The notes beneath the pieces were generated by a model that did not search any database, was not told the origin of the DNA, and saw only the letters and a list, made by a program, of their open reading frames with translations. Shown here one piece after another: positions 36,601 to 48,800 of a stretch of DNA of 64,000 nt. Position numbers and translations under genes: made by a program. Where the stretch lies: NCBI RefSeq assembly GCF_041146395.1, contig NC_090999.1, forward strand, positions 69,321,001 to 69,385,000, in the 5' to 3' direction. Numbering within the stretch: position 1 is the stretch's first letter; each line of letters starts with the position of its first letter. Source of the stretch: Eulemur rufifrons (taxonomy: Eukaryota > Chordata > Mammalia > Primates > Lemuridae).

Positions 36601-38105
36601 AAGAAATCCTGGAAGGTGTTTTAAATACATTAACTGCTCTTAGCCTTTTTTTCCCTGAAAGATATAAAGAAATCAAGGTTAGGAGATTAGGGGATAAGGA
36701 AGGAGTAGTAAAGGGAAAAGATATTTTACAATATTTGCTATACAGAATTGTGGAGTAAACCTTCAGTTGTTGAATAAGAAGTAGCAATAGACTTGTCTCC
36801 ATTGCTTCTATGCTGGATGCTAATAGAGTTATAGGGTGAAAGAAAATATTCTGCAGTATACTAATTTGCTATATTGAGAGCAAAGTTGTTTTAAAATTGC
36901 TATTGATAAACCCCCTACAGTTGTGGAGAAGAAAAAGCCATGTTTTCTCATGTTAAATGGGTGCCTTTAGACTGGAGCCTAAGCATCAAATCAGACCAAC
37001 TGGGGGTTGCATGTTTCATGTCAAGAATGAAATGCTGTTTTGTAATGTTTTGCTGTCACAAAATTGACACAGAACAGTAGGAAATGATATTCCAGCTTAA
37101 AATATAGTCCAGAAATAATTAGTCTGGAATATTGATCTCTTGGAAAGAAATCCTGAACCACTGCTATATTGAGATAAGAAAATAAGAAGTAAAAAAAAAC
37201 ACCATATATTTATTAAAATTTCAGAACCATGATGCAACAAGGAAAAGGCAGCTACAACAAAAGTGGAGGCAGCAGGATAAGGAAGGACAGTGAAAAGTCA
37301 CCGATCCCCAGCACAAAAGTTGTCCCCTGGTCTAAAGCAGTAATATCTAAGATAGCAGCTACTACCTGGCAGAGAGAAAGAGAGATGAGAAAAGTCCCCT
37401 AGGAATCCAAGTCCAAAAGAGTCAAACTTCTTCCAATTAATGGAAAGGAAGGAAGGAAGGAACGAACGAGGAAAGAAGGAAAGAAAGAAAGAAAGAAAGT
37501 TAGTTTTTCTACACTACAAGGACTGTTAAACAAGACAAGAGGTATATATGAAGCATTCAGGTAAATGTGATCCCAGCTGCCATGACATCCCTGGACAGCT
37601 GGTGCACTTTGGAAACATGCTGTGACACTGTCATCAGGAATTCAATAAGTGGTGCAGAAGTATTTCCTGGAAAATGTGGATGCACACAATTAAGTAGAGA
37701 GGAGCAAATTAAGCCCAAGAGTAATGCACAAACCTGGAGCTAACGACCATTTGGGTTAAAACATTGGATCTACTGGCCAGTGTTAGATCAATCATGTGGT
37801 ATAGCTCACCAGCCATGGCAGACGTTGGCACAGGAACCTGCATGCCAAGTCAGTAAATCCCAGCACTGCCAAGACAAGAGCCACCTGAGCTCTGATCATT
37901 TTATTACAGGATCATGCATGGTCCTGCTTTGTAATTTGGATATTTTAGAATCATTCTTTCCTGTCTAGCTTACTTAATGAGTAGTAAATTAGTACTTAAT
38001 GAGTAGAATATAATGAGTAGTTAAGCATTTTCTGAGAATTTCTAAAATCAGCACAAAGTACAAAATTATTTACATGGTTTCAAGGTTTTATCCCCCCCAC
38101 ACACA
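36601..38105. other. Unclassified sequence, no gene supported
   Basis: Apart from the purine microsatellite at 37443-37499, nothing is assigned. The part 37230-37900 is less AT-rich and may be an unidentified decayed retroelement. Confidence 0.4.
37443..37499. repeat. (GGAA)n/(GAAA)n microsatellite
   Basis: GGAA repeats change to GAAC and then GAAA repeats. This compound tetranucleotide repeat has a pure purine strand except for a few C bases. Confidence 0.95.
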
Positions 38106-38109
38106 AAGA

Positions 38110-38600
38110 TTACTTAATCATAAATGGGAAATCTAGGATAACACTCAGGTAGATAACAAAATGATCCAACTTCACAGCGTGAACAATGAGATAAAGTCGC
38201 AAACCAACTTTACATCTGCAATGATGTGATGTAATGGACAAATCCCTTCACATCTATGTAGTATTCTTACCAAAGCGTTTACAATTAAACATGAGGAAAG
38301 AATCAGACAAGTACAGGTTGCTAAATATCCTAAAATATAATTTTCCTAAACGAACATACAAATCTAGAATGTGAAATATCCTACAATGCCGTTGGCCAAC
38401 TTCAAAAGTATTAATGTCATGAAAGAAAAGGTGGGAGGATTCTTGCAGATTAAAGGGGTAAAGAGATATTGCAATTAGTTAAAATGCATAATCCTGTTTG
38501 AATCCTTAACAAAAGGTCCAAAAATGCTGTACAGATATTTGAGGGATGACTGGATACATTTGGCTACAGAAACTAGAAAATATTTTTGAACAATGTCAAC
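38110..38600 (+). mobile_element. Old L1M (L1ME/MD-like) 3' UTR, sense
   Basis: Landmarks of an old L1M tail occur in order: 'GATGTGATGTAATGGACAAA', 'TGAAATATCCTACAATGCC', 'AATGTCATGAAAGAAAAGG', 'GCAGATTAAAGGGGTAAAGA', 'AATCCTGTTTGAATCC' and 'GGGATGACTGGATACATTTG'. It is non-coding and diverged. Confidence 0.65.
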
Positions 38601-41445
38601 TTTATGGGATGTACACCCAGATAATTCGAAGAAGACCCAGCTGTAATGCAACCAGAAGAAAGACCACTACAGTTGTGGATAGTGAAGCACATCATGGCCA
38701 CAGACCTGCCTCATGCAGAAAGCTCTGTGCCCAGTCTCTGCTATTATTGGAAGTTTTTCCTGCCACCGGTTTCAAGACAAATCGTAGAAGTTTTCTCCTT
38801 CCAGGGGAGAAGGACCAGATCCAGGCTTTTGGGGCCCTGAACTTTATAGAATTCTGAGAGCTCTGTGTTTTGAGAACACAGATACAAAATCATGAATAAA
38901 AGATTAGGTAAAATATTTAATATTTCCTTAGAATAAGAAAAAAATTAAATTCTAAACTAAACAAATGAAACATACCATTGTCTTAAATGAAATTACCTTG
39001 AATTGGATTATGTAGGAAACTTCTGGAGGCACTTACTAAGGAATAGCACCAGTGAGGGAGGGAAAGAAGCAGGATGAGACGGAGTGAGGTGATGGGATTC
39101 AGACCACTGGGACTTAGGGATGCTCTGTCTGAGGCTGTGGGAGGAGAGGAGGTAAAGGAATTGCCTGAGCAGAAGCCTGAAATAAGGGAAGATGTTAACT
39201 GCCTAGTTGGGGGACATATCAGCGATCTGGGAGTACAAGAAAGCATGCTCCCACCTCAGAGCCTAAGGGGTCTCATGCCTGAAAAGCCATGGAGCGGCCT
39301 GACAGGAAAACTTCTCATGGCTGTGGAGGTAGATTGCAATATGTCAACCCGGGAAAAGGGCCTTAAGGCTTCCATTGTTAGAGCACTGGGCCAAGTTCCT
39401 TCTCTCCCTTTCTCTCCACAGTGCCTCAGTTAATGTAAAACCAGTCTCCCAGTGGAAAGCATGTAGTTTCTTTGTTCCTTGATCAAATGGGCCACAGCTA
39501 CTGAAGTTAGAAGATTGATATTTATGTACATAATTTGAACAAATTACTAAAGTGTAACAGAATCTGGGGTTACAAGCTCAGGAAAGATAAGGGAAATATG
39601 AGGATATAACGTTCCAGTTTCTCAGGTCAGCTTGACGCTAGTTAAAGCATTACTCAGTGTCAGCCAGGTAGTCCCCACTTTGAGACTTATGTCCAGCCCC
39701 TCCTATAAAGCCAAGTTACTTCCATGCGTCCTTTTCTGGTAGATCATAATTACACTCTCCCTCCAGGACTATTGCTCTTTCTTTGTATTTAGTTATTGTC
39801 TAAGGAAGCACAGTATTTTCTTTCTGTACCCTCTGTTTCTCCTTAAGTTCCTCTGGGTTTCACAATGATACTATTTTTTCTCAAAGTCACCTGAACTCTT
39901 GCTCCATAGTATCTCTGTACACTTCTCGTAGTATTCTCAGAACCTTTCAGGAAACAGCATCTTCTGCTTAGCTCCCTTGAGTTTTATTATCTGCATACAC
40001 AAGCATTTTTTCTCTTTATTCAGTTCTTCTAAAAGTCTCAAATCTTTTGAAATTCAGATCTCTATTATCCATTAAATATAATTATAGTAAACTTTGTAAG
40101 AATTGATTTCCAAGATCTGAAGACAGAAGCTAAGAGTTGCTCTGAGCAAAGAGATTTGACTGTGACATACATCCCTTTCTGAATATGCTTACAGTCAGAT
40201 GGCTTTAAGAAATCTAATAAATTACATCTCTGAACATTTTAACAGAAGAAATATCTATGTAAAATATTATATCATATCATTCAAGACCTACAAAATTTGA
40301 ATTCTGTATCAGACATTTAATGTAATGACACTTTCAATGATGTCTCCCAGGGTGCAGGTGTTTGGAACATTTTTTTGCTCACTATAGTAAGTTCTTATTC
40401 ACCAACTTTTGAACATTTCTTTCATTTTGAGTCATCAAATATGGTTAGCACAAAGAGTGTTAACAGACAAAATTATGAATTGACTCATTCCTTTCTCCTC
40501 ATGCAATCTCTTAGGTTGCTATTTCTTGCCTAATTCTATTTCACAACCTTCTCACATTCTTCAAATGTAAGCCTCAGACAACTAGATATAGGTTGTTTTC
40601 GATGAAGGGGCTTTAGCTCTGAAATTTCTTACCTGCTCTGACATTGTAAAGTTTCATTTTGCCCACCTTTCTTAAGAAGGTGTGGAGTGACTATATTTTT
40701 CATTTGGCCACCAGATAGAGATGATAAGTAAAGGAAAAAAGATTTTAAAAATCTATTTTATGCTTATATAATCACAACTATAATTTTCTGGATTAAATTT
40801 TATGTGACCCTGAGTCAGTTTGTGGGAAAAATGAAAATTTAAAAATGAAATAGATGCAAAAGCTATTATCTAGTCATTTTATTATTTTGTTCTACTTTTA
40901 CTTTTCTCTAATGAATACATTAAAGTAGTGATCAACCCTTCCAGCATATGTCACCACCGTTCACATAAAATGTTTCTACAATCCTCTATATATTAAAAAA
41001 AAATGTTCTCATTCACATGTTTGGAGGGTACAGCCTGTTTTAGCAAATCTAATCCTATATTCATAAAATAAAAAATATTGGAATTGTAGTTGCTGAAATG
41101 ATAAACTGTATGGCAAGTTGAAAAGTCCTACAAAAGTTAAAAAGCTTATTAGGTTATTAACAATCAACTAATAATTAATTAAAAACAATTAATTTTTGTC
41201 TCTTCTATTCTCTGTTCATCTTATTCCAACATCCACATGCTTAGGACAAACCCAAAGAGGCACAAAAACTGTTGAATTAGCCTGAGTTCCTCACCTAGAG
41301 GGAGGGAAGTGGTAAAAAAAGAAGGTATTATCAGTTTCTTTTATTCTCCTCCAGACCTCTCATTGATTAAGATTCCTCAAGACCAACAATATTTAATGGA
41401 CCTCAGTGTTTAATCTGTCTTTTTCTCAGAATGCTGTCTATCTAT
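38601..41445. other. Single-copy/unclassified sequence, no gene supported
   Basis: It includes the two longest repeat-free open frames nearby (38546-38857, 103 codons; 39074-39433, 119 codons). The section 38640-39430 is GC-richer and purine-rich and may be an unrecognised retroelement. The rest is AT-rich. Confidence 0.4.
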
Positions 41446-41447
41446 AC

Positions 41448-41630
41448 TATAAAATAACTAAAAGAGTGGAGTTGGAATGTTCCTGACACAAAGAATAAAT
41501 GCCTGAGGTGATGGATACCCCAATTACCCTGACTTGATTACTTCATAGTGTATGCTTGTATCAAAATGATACACATACCCCATAAATACATACAATTATT
41601 ACATACTCATAATGATTAAAAATAAAAAAG
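41448..41630 (+). mobile_element. L1 3' end (L1PB/MA-like), sense
   Basis: 'AATAACTAAAAGAGTGGAGT', 'GAGGTGATGGATACCCCAAT' and 'CATACCCCATAAATACATAC', then an A-rich tail. It is the same family segment as at 1-286. The copy is truncated to about 180 bp, and no clear target-site duplication was found. Confidence 0.85.
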
Positions 41631-42959
41631 AAGTACAGAGAGATTCGTAAAAAAAGCATTCTTTGTCACTTAGTTTCAGAGGTAAATCAAAGAATGCTTC
41701 CTTTTGAAAGGTTGTGAGAGAATCACTTCACTGTGAGACTCTTGAGTGGTTTTCAATCAGTTTTGAAGGCAGGAAAAACTGGGTCTCATTCTTTGTCAAT
41801 ATGTTTACCATTGGTTTCACTTCACCTTTCCTTGCACCCAGAGTTTACAGAGGTTTGACTAGCGCTATGCTGGTAAACTTGTAGAATTGTCAAGGTGCCC
41901 TCTCTCTCCTCTGAAGAAGCCCATATTAGCAGTGTTTACTGACTTTCATAATGTAAGTACTCCCACCATGACTGATTTTGAGATATATATGATGCTACTG
42001 GACCCGGAGTTGGGAAAAAGTGGGCACAATCAGCTCTTTTCTGCCAATATACGTCAGCCCCAACACACCACAGTGTTTGGCCCTTGGGGAAAGGATACCC
42101 CTTTAAGTCTGCCTACAGTCTGAGTGAAAGGATACTACCCTGAAGTCCTGTATAGCCAACTGAGGCTCTTATTACAGCATCTCTTTGGAAATCTACATCA
42201 TGTAACCCAAAAGAAATACACATGTTAAAACATAATTGAGCTCTACATTTTTAGTCAAATCAGTTCATGAAATAGTATACATCTACTCAGTTATCTTTTT
42301 AAATTCTGCTTGTGGCTCTGTAGAAAGGATGTATTGTTTAGTTTAAAAAGAAGTTATGTTTGGTATGATTGAAGTCTTCCTGCCTTGAAAGAAGATGAAT
42401 TCTAAAAGAAGATATTTTTTCCCCCAAGTTTCTCAAATATTTTACATTAAATATCTTAGTTAATTGAAGTCATCATGCTTAAAGCTTTATTTCATAGAGC
42501 ATAAACCTGGGAGTGACCTTAGGCAATAAGGTAATGTTAAATAAAATACTTTGCAAACTCTACAACTATTATGATTACCATAATATACTATTCAATTCAA
42601 TAATATTATAGAGACCTTAAATGACTTTCCATAGTCATTATTAAAAGTTGGGGCTAGAACACAGATCTTTGGAATTTCATCCTAAGTGTGTTTACATATT
42701 ATCAGGTTGCTTGTTCTACTCTTCACTCATTCTTTTAAATATTGAAATAAAATTGTAATATTGTGTTGATTTGAGTGAGTGCTATAAACTAAAGTATTCT
42801 AACTTACCCAGTGTCCCAAGTCTTGTTTTTAGGTCCCTGTATTATTTCACTGCCTATTTAGAAACTTCACATTACTTAATTTTGGCATGGCACATACTAT
42901 TTCTAGATAAGGCACTACAAGAAAAACTGCGGATATGATTTTTTTTGTTTAAGAAAATA
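41631..42959. other. Single-copy AT-rich sequence
   Basis: No gene or confident repeat is seen. A 78-codon frame at 41887-42123 has no recognised similarity. Confidence 0.5.
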
Positions 42960-42967
42960 AAAATTGT

Positions 42968-43259
42968 TAATTTTTTGTTTTTTTGTTTTTGAGAAAGGGT
43001 CTCACTCTGTTGCCCAGGCTATAGTGCAATGGCATTATTATAGCTCACTGCAACATCACTCTTGAGCTCAAGTGACCCTCCTGACTCAGCCTCCTAAGTA
43101 GCTGGAACTACAGGTGTGCACCACCACACCTAGCTAATTTTTCCATTTTTTGTGGAGATGGGGTCTTGCTATGTTGCTTAGGCTGGTCTTGAACTCTTGG
43201 CCTCAAGCCATCCTCCCATCTCTGCCTCTCAAATTTCTAGGAACCACTGTGCCAGTCTT
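42968..43259 (-). mobile_element. Old full-length Alu (J-like), antisense
   Basis: A T-rich tail is followed by both Alu arms in antisense ('GGGTCTCACTCTGTTGCCCA', 'GTAGCTGGAACTACAGGTGT', 'GAGATGGGGTCTTGCTATGT', ending 'CCACTGTGCCAGTCTT'). The 8-bp direct repeat AAAATTGT at 42960-42967 and 43260-43267 is a plausible target-site duplication. CpGs are mostly decayed and lemur-specific segments are absent, so it predates the copies at 45.7 and 51.6 kb. Confidence 0.9.
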
Positions 43260-43267
43260 AAAATTGT

Positions 43268-44385
43268 CAGATTTTTAATTAAAATGAAAAACACTGTAGT
43301 CATGCATATGTGGTTAATCCCTTTCTTTCCAGGTCTTTGATCTATATTTCTGTTGTATTAAGTAATAGAATTATTAAAGTGGTAAAAGTCAAATGATTAT
43401 TTGTATTTGGTTTACCATTATTTTATAGATGTATCAGTCTTCATGATATAGCATAGGGACATATAATGTATATGAATAAATGAATGATTACAGACTTTAA
43501 AAATTACTCACTAAGCTCCTAATGATGTCTTTAAAGCTATTAAAATCAATTTAATTGTATCTTTACAATGGTGATTTTAAATTTAAGATTATTTCACAAT
43601 TTCTTGGATTATTTTTATGACAGAAAAAGTAGTAAAAATTCAAGCACATATTTTTTTCTAAAGGAAATGTTACAATTTTGCAAAAGAAAAATTACTGATT
43701 TGGTTATGATATCATAATTGCAATATTTTATTCAAAAATTATACTTATCTCTTTTCCAAGGATAAGTCTCTCTCATTCTTTCTCTCTCCCTCTTTCCTTC
43801 CTCTTCCTTCTTTTTCCAGAAACAGATACACAAATTTGCAAGATGCTGAAATCTTTCATGTAATTCTTTTTATTGCATTAAGTAATAAATATTTAAATGA
43901 CCATAAAGATTTGAGAGTTTATTATAGATCTTCTTTCCCCTTCCATTTTCCATTTGCTTTTCTCAGATACCAAGAAAATCTTCCACAGACATTGGTTTTA
44001 TAATACATGTCTAAAGCATCAGCATCTCTCAGTCTGACTTGCTACTATCAAAATACAGCTGAAGTGAACACTATTTTTGCTTGAGATTTGGACATCAGGG
44101 TCCTTCACTTGAAAAAAGTGCTATTTGATATTTAATACTGTGTACAACAGAAAGGACTTTGAAGTCTTACATTTTAAAGTACATTTTCCAATGAGTTTCA
44201 TATCCAGTATCATATTAAGCCTTCAAAGAAGCAATTTAAAGCATATAGAATAATATTCTTATGAATATTTTATAAGGACACTGAGCAAGAGAAGTTAAAG
44301 TGGAAATATAGAAAACTACAAAAAATCTAGAAACATTTGGGTAAAAAGATACCTAAATTTTAACTAAATGTGGGAAGTACATTTT
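43268..44385. other. AT-rich sequence with CT-rich tract
   Basis: No gene is seen. A pyrimidine tract lies at about 43767-43818. Confidence 0.5.
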
Positions 44386-44398
44386 AAAGTATATATGG

Positions 44399-44462
44399 CA
44401 TCCCCCATAACAATAAGATGAAATAAAAAAAATAAATACAAAAAAAAATAAAAATAAAAAAT
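44399..44462 (+). mobile_element. 64-bp micro-insertion of an L1 tail
   Basis: Two copies of AAAGTATATATGG (44386-44398 and 44463-44475) flank 64 bp made of 'CATCCCCCATAACAATAAGA', TGAAATAAAA and a long A-rich tail. The start resembles the last ~30 bases of the lemur L1 3' end (compare 'CACCCCCATAATATTCTGA' near 10467). A perfect 13-bp target-site duplication and A-tail mark an L1-machinery product truncated almost to nothing. Confidence 0.75.
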
Positions 44463-44810
44463 AAAGTATATATGGTATTTAGAACTTTTAAATCATTACT
44501 CTATTGTCTTCCATAAATACCATCCACATTTATAAAACTGATTTTAAATTGCATTGAAAGAGTTAGATCCGTGAAAATGTGGAGTAAAGAACTCCAAAAG
44601 TTGTCTCCTCCATAAAAGAATTGGGAAACTGGCAAAAAATTGTCAGAAGCAAGTTTTTAAGAATTCTAGATGTTAGTTTAAGGCTTGTTTTTGGACTCTT
44701 CTGTTTCCTTGAACTTTCTGTGCATTCCTGAGCTGTAACCCACCATTTAATTATTGCAGCTCTAGAGTACTTATTGGTACCTAGCATGGATTATCTCGTG
44801 TTATTAGTCT
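44463..44810. other. Unclassified sequence
   Basis: Part of 44570-44650 resembles old L1 5' sequence only loosely. No gene is called. Confidence 0.3.
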
Positions 44811-44814
44811 TCTA

Positions 44815-45260
44815 AAAATGTTCTTGGATTTTTGTTAGTTTTACATGAGATTGTATTAAACACACAGATTATTCTCAAGGGAATGGATAGTGTTGCAGTT
44901 TAGGGTTTTGCCACCTGCAAATAATATGTGACTTTACATTTATTTTGGTCTTCTTATATCTTTCTGTAGTGTTTTATAATTTTATTCATAAAAGTTTTCA
45001 TAGCTCTTGTTAAATTTATTCTTTTATATATTCTGTAATAGAAAATATTTATTATTTTAATTTAAATTTGTTATTGCTAATATGAAAAACTTGTTTGTTT
45101 ACCTTATAGACTTATATATAGATCTTGTTTTTTGCTTTTTATTTCCTCTAGTGATATTTATTTTATTTTCCTTCTATTATATATTCGTATCATCCTTTGT
45201 GTGATCATTCTGTTAAAATCTCCAGATTGATGTTTAGTAACTGTGGTGACTGGAGCGTTC
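44815..45260 (-). mobile_element. Old L1 ORF2 fragment, antisense (diverged)
   Basis: T-rich text such as 'TTGGATTTTTGTTAGTTTTA', 'CTGTAGTGTTTTATAATTTT' and 'GTTAAATTTATTCTTTTATA' parallels the antisense ORF2 central region. The same region is seen better preserved at 23040-23260. It is diverged and non-coding. Confidence 0.5.
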
Positions 45261-45639
45261 TTGTTTGATGCATTTGACATGATTTATTCACAGAAAGGTA
45301 AAGTGGTGCAATTTTTTGCAGACTACAGAAAACTTTTAATCCAGCTTTTCAAATTTCCATATATAACAACAGGGACCAGAGGAATAAAGTGACTTTCTTT
45401 AATTTACATAGTTCATTAATGGCATAAGTTCCACTGGAATTCCCCCTTGGCTTACATTCAAGCTCTTTCCTTGTCTAATCTGCTTTTCTTTATAGGAGAT
45501 CAGTGAGTCCAACACTCTCACTTTATTAATATTATTCGATTCACACTTTGCTCAAGCTTTCCATATGCACATACAGACAGAGTCCTCACTCTCCATCATC
45601 AAACTCAGTGCTTCTCAGAGCTAGAAAAACAGATGAATA
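45261..45639. other. Single-copy sequence
   Basis: No gene or recognisable repeat is seen. Confidence 0.5.
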
Positions 45640-45653
45640 AATAATGAACAACA

Positions 45654-45999
45654 GGCCGGGCGCGGTGGCTCACGCCTGTAATCCTAGCACTCTGGGAGGC
45701 CGAGGCGGGTGGATCGCTCGAGGTCAGGAGTTCGAGACCAGCCTGAGCAAGAGTGAGACCCTCGTCTCTACTAAAAATAGAAAGAAATTATCTGGCCAAC
45801 TAAAATATATATATACAAAAAATTAGCCGGGCATGGTGGCGCATGCCTGTAGTCCCAGCTACTCGGGAGGCTGAGGCAGTAGGATCGCTTAAGTCTAGGA
45901 GTTTGAGGTTGCTGTGAGCTAGCTGACGCCACGGCACTCACTCTAGCATGGGCAACAAAGCAAGACTCTGTCTCAAAAAAAAAAAAATAAATAAAAAAA
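45654..45999 (+). mobile_element. Full-length lemur-type Alu, sense, young
   Basis: It is a complete dimeric Alu from 'GGCCGGGCGCGGTGGCTCAC' to 'CAAGACTCTGTCTC' plus A-tail. Many CpGs are intact and it has RNA polymerase III A/B-box sequence in the left arm ('GGTGGCTCACG', 'GTTCGAGACC'). The linker 'TTATCTGGCCAACTAAA' and the right-arm 'AGCTGACGCCACGGCACTC' segment are lemur features. A perfect 14-bp duplication AATAATGAACAACA flanks it (45640-45653, 46000-46013). It was mobilised by L1 machinery. The 60-codon frame inside is not a gene. Confidence 0.97.
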
Positions 46000-46361
46000 A
46001 ATAATGAACAACATATGCTTTACTCGGGGCTGCTAGTTATTACATAGATTTAGGATTGCATATATAACTACATACATAGAGTTTGGTTCACAGACATTCA
46101 GATCATGTAAAAATGGCAAGTGTTTTTCTCTGGAAGACTTTCACCGTTTGGGGAGTGGTAACACTTGAAGGTGCTGACTCGGGAAAGGGGGGGGTGGGGA
46201 AAAAAATATGAAACTATTGTTTTTAACTTGCACTGTTCACTTAATAATTTATCATGAATATTTCCCATATTATTTCATATCATTGTACAAGAAATAATGT
46301 ATACATTATGAGGACATACTGTATCTAACAAGATATACTGTTAGACTCTTTGATTCTGTAA

Positions 46362-46440
46362 AATTAAATTAAAAAAAAAAAAGTAAAAAAAAAAAAATAA
46401 ATAAAAAATAAAGTTCTATAAATAAAAAAAAAAAAAAAAG
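46362..46440. repeat. A-rich low-complexity tract
   Basis: Long A runs interspersed with T, G and short AT words. It may be the remnant of one or two poly(A) tails, but no body sequence or duplication was identified. Confidence 0.8.
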
Positions 46441-46469
46441 CGTAAATTTGAATGAACTTGATTCTCATT

Positions 46470-47070
46470 AGTATAGTTTTGCCAGGAGTTTGGGATGGTC
46501 AATATGACATTGCAATAACTTTCACGGAAACAGGCGATTGGTTTGCAAGAGGTCTTTTTTTGACGATATGTCTAATGATTTTTGAAGTTCAATAAGACAA
46601 TATTCTGTCTGCACCTAAGTGAATGTTTTGTCAGAATCAATTATGGAATATGTAATTATATGGATATTGACTAATTAATGCAAAACCCAGCGGAACCGCC
46701 AGAGTTAAACACGTTCTCTCTTGCACATGAGGGGAATTGCTCTGATGGGTCAAGTTTCATTAAGCTAACAATGACAATCACATGAAGAGTCCTGAGTAAA
46801 TTTGGGTGCCATTTCCACAATGCAGACCATAAGTCAAACACTGTTTCATGTCATCAGAGTAACATTTCACTGTGACAGAGAACATGTGCTCCAAGGTCCT
46901 CAGCAGTTTCTTTCAGTATAATTATGCATCATAATGAGACTCTGCTGTCAAAGTGGCTACATTTCCATTCTATTGGATATCTTTATTGATAGGGTTTATT
47001 CTTGTGATCATGATTCACCAGTATGAACAAAACCTAATGAAGATAATTGCAGTTTAGTGGTTCCCACTAT
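46470..47070. other. Possible conserved regulatory block, homeodomain-rich
   Basis: This 600-bp repeat-free stretch retains CpGs and is dense in homeodomain-type cores: CAATTA 46638-46643, TAATTA 46653-46658 and 46672-46677, directly followed by octamer-like ATGCAAAA 46678-46685. A palindrome-like GCGGAACCGC lies near 46690. No frame is coding. The texture is that of developmental enhancers, but conservation and activity are untested. Confidence 0.35.
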
Positions 47071-48744
47071 TGGAGATCATGTATTATCCATTAGGGTAGA
47101 GTTGGGAACTGTAAACAAAAACATAGATAGGGTAAATTTTTTCTCTTTCTTTTCCTATATGCCATTTTCTAATCAATGAAGACCTAAAGAATTGTGATAC
47201 TATCCCACTAGTCTCTAAAGTCCATGGAAGCAGAGACATTTTGTAAGGGTACTGTAAGTAGTAAGCTAGGATAAAGTCTCTGAATTATATCTTTACAGAT
47301 ATCTACTGATATTTCTCCCTTTGTATCCTTGAAAGGAGCAACTAGTCTACCTGGGGATTTAGTGCCTTCACTAAATTTGTATAGGATGCCTGGCCTTTGT
47401 GAAGAAGTATAGAACATATCTGGGGCACAAGCATTTCTTTTGCCTAGCCCATGTCAGCCATGGCAACATATACAGAAACAGGTCTTTTGGGCACTTTGCA
47501 CATTCCTGAAAAGAAGCCTAGAAAAATGGACCCAAGGAAAATTATCACTAAGTCATTTACCCATACTTTTAGACTTCTTTTATCTTTTCTAACAGCTATA
47601 TTGAGTTTCAAGAGTAAGAGCCTCCAAAAGAGAAACCAGACAAGAGTCATCACTGTGAAAATATTTTTACTTCACATAGGTAAGCTTATAAAAATTATTT
47701 GCTTTTCCCAGTGAAAGCTTCTCCATGAGCACCTTAGTCCCAAAATTTTGGTCTGGGTTCTTAACTGTCTCAGACTTTTTGAGTGGATTTTTAAAATAGG
47801 GACTGGACCATGAGAATGGAAAGTACCAGTTGCTCAACTGTAGCTGTAAAAGTTACCAGTGGCCACATTTCCAGGAATAAGGTAAGAAGGCTGACTGCTT
47901 CAAGGCCGAGATGAATTACTAATGAATTTCTGCTATTTCCTATGCTCAGCTCTTCATACATTCCTTTTTAGTAATGTTCATATGTATAATTTCCAAGTGC
48001 TATTATTTTCTCTGGCAGAGAAGGAAAGGAATATTTCTTTCTTAGCTCTTTCCACCCTTCTGATAGATGGCCACAAAGATATCTATATGGTTTCCTACAT
48101 ACCTTAAACCTACAAAAACTGTTAAGCATATAAACTCCTTATAATACCAGAGAGGTAAACATGCTGTTTCATGTGTATTATATTTAAGGAGTAAATATTA
48201 TTTGGTATCATTTTATGAATATTTACTTTCCTTCTCTATGCCTATATATGTTTTTCAGTCATATTTAAAATTTATATTATGATTTCAATAGTAAACTACA
48301 ACTGTGCTAATTTTTGTTACAAAGCTATAACATTTGGTGAAATTTTGTTGCCTATACAAATACAGTGAATAAACATAATGAAATACACATCAGGATGTTA
48401 GACTCAATGCCAAAGTACTGATTTCTTACAAAAAGTACTTTATACTTTAGCATTACACTGAGTAAATTAAGGAGAATGGGTCATTCTTTAATGCCATACC
48501 CTCAGGACACCATTGGGAAACAGATCTTGGATTGACTTTCTCTCTTAAACCTCTCACTATTGTGCATTTCTTTTTCCTTTCACTTCTCTTCTCCTCAGGC
48601 TCAGATGCAGAGGATTTTGAGCTGTCAGCAATCTGAAATTATTACCAATTACTCACCTATTTAACTTTACAGATAGGACATTGTATGCTAAAGAAGGTTA
48701 AGTTTAGCTTTCAGATTCTAGGTGTGATTTTGCTCATCTTTTTA
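47071..48744. other. Single-copy sequence, no gene supported
   Basis: Overlapping opposite-strand frames at 47444-47714 (69 and 87 codons) and 47208-47417 (69) have no recognised similarity. No confident repeat was found. Confidence 0.45.
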
Positions 48745-48800
48745 TCTCTTTTATCCATCACAGAGCTTGGAATATAGATCTTCAATTAATATTTGTGAAA
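48745..48800 (+). mobile_element. Possible L2 tail remnant
   Basis: 'CAGAGCTTGGAATATAGATC' and 'TTAATATTTGTGAAATGAAT' resemble the last bases of L2 in sense orientation. Confidence 0.4.

Noticed and set aside
38546..38857. 103-codon frame with a second overlapping frame
   Set aside because: It starts in an L1M tail and continues into unclassified sequence. No similarity recognised.
45644..45826. 60-codon frame starting before an Alu
   Set aside because: Nearly all of it is Alu sequence translated; not a gene.
46362..46440. A-rich tract as a processed pseudogene tail
   Set aside because: No retrocopied body or clear target-site duplication adjoins it.
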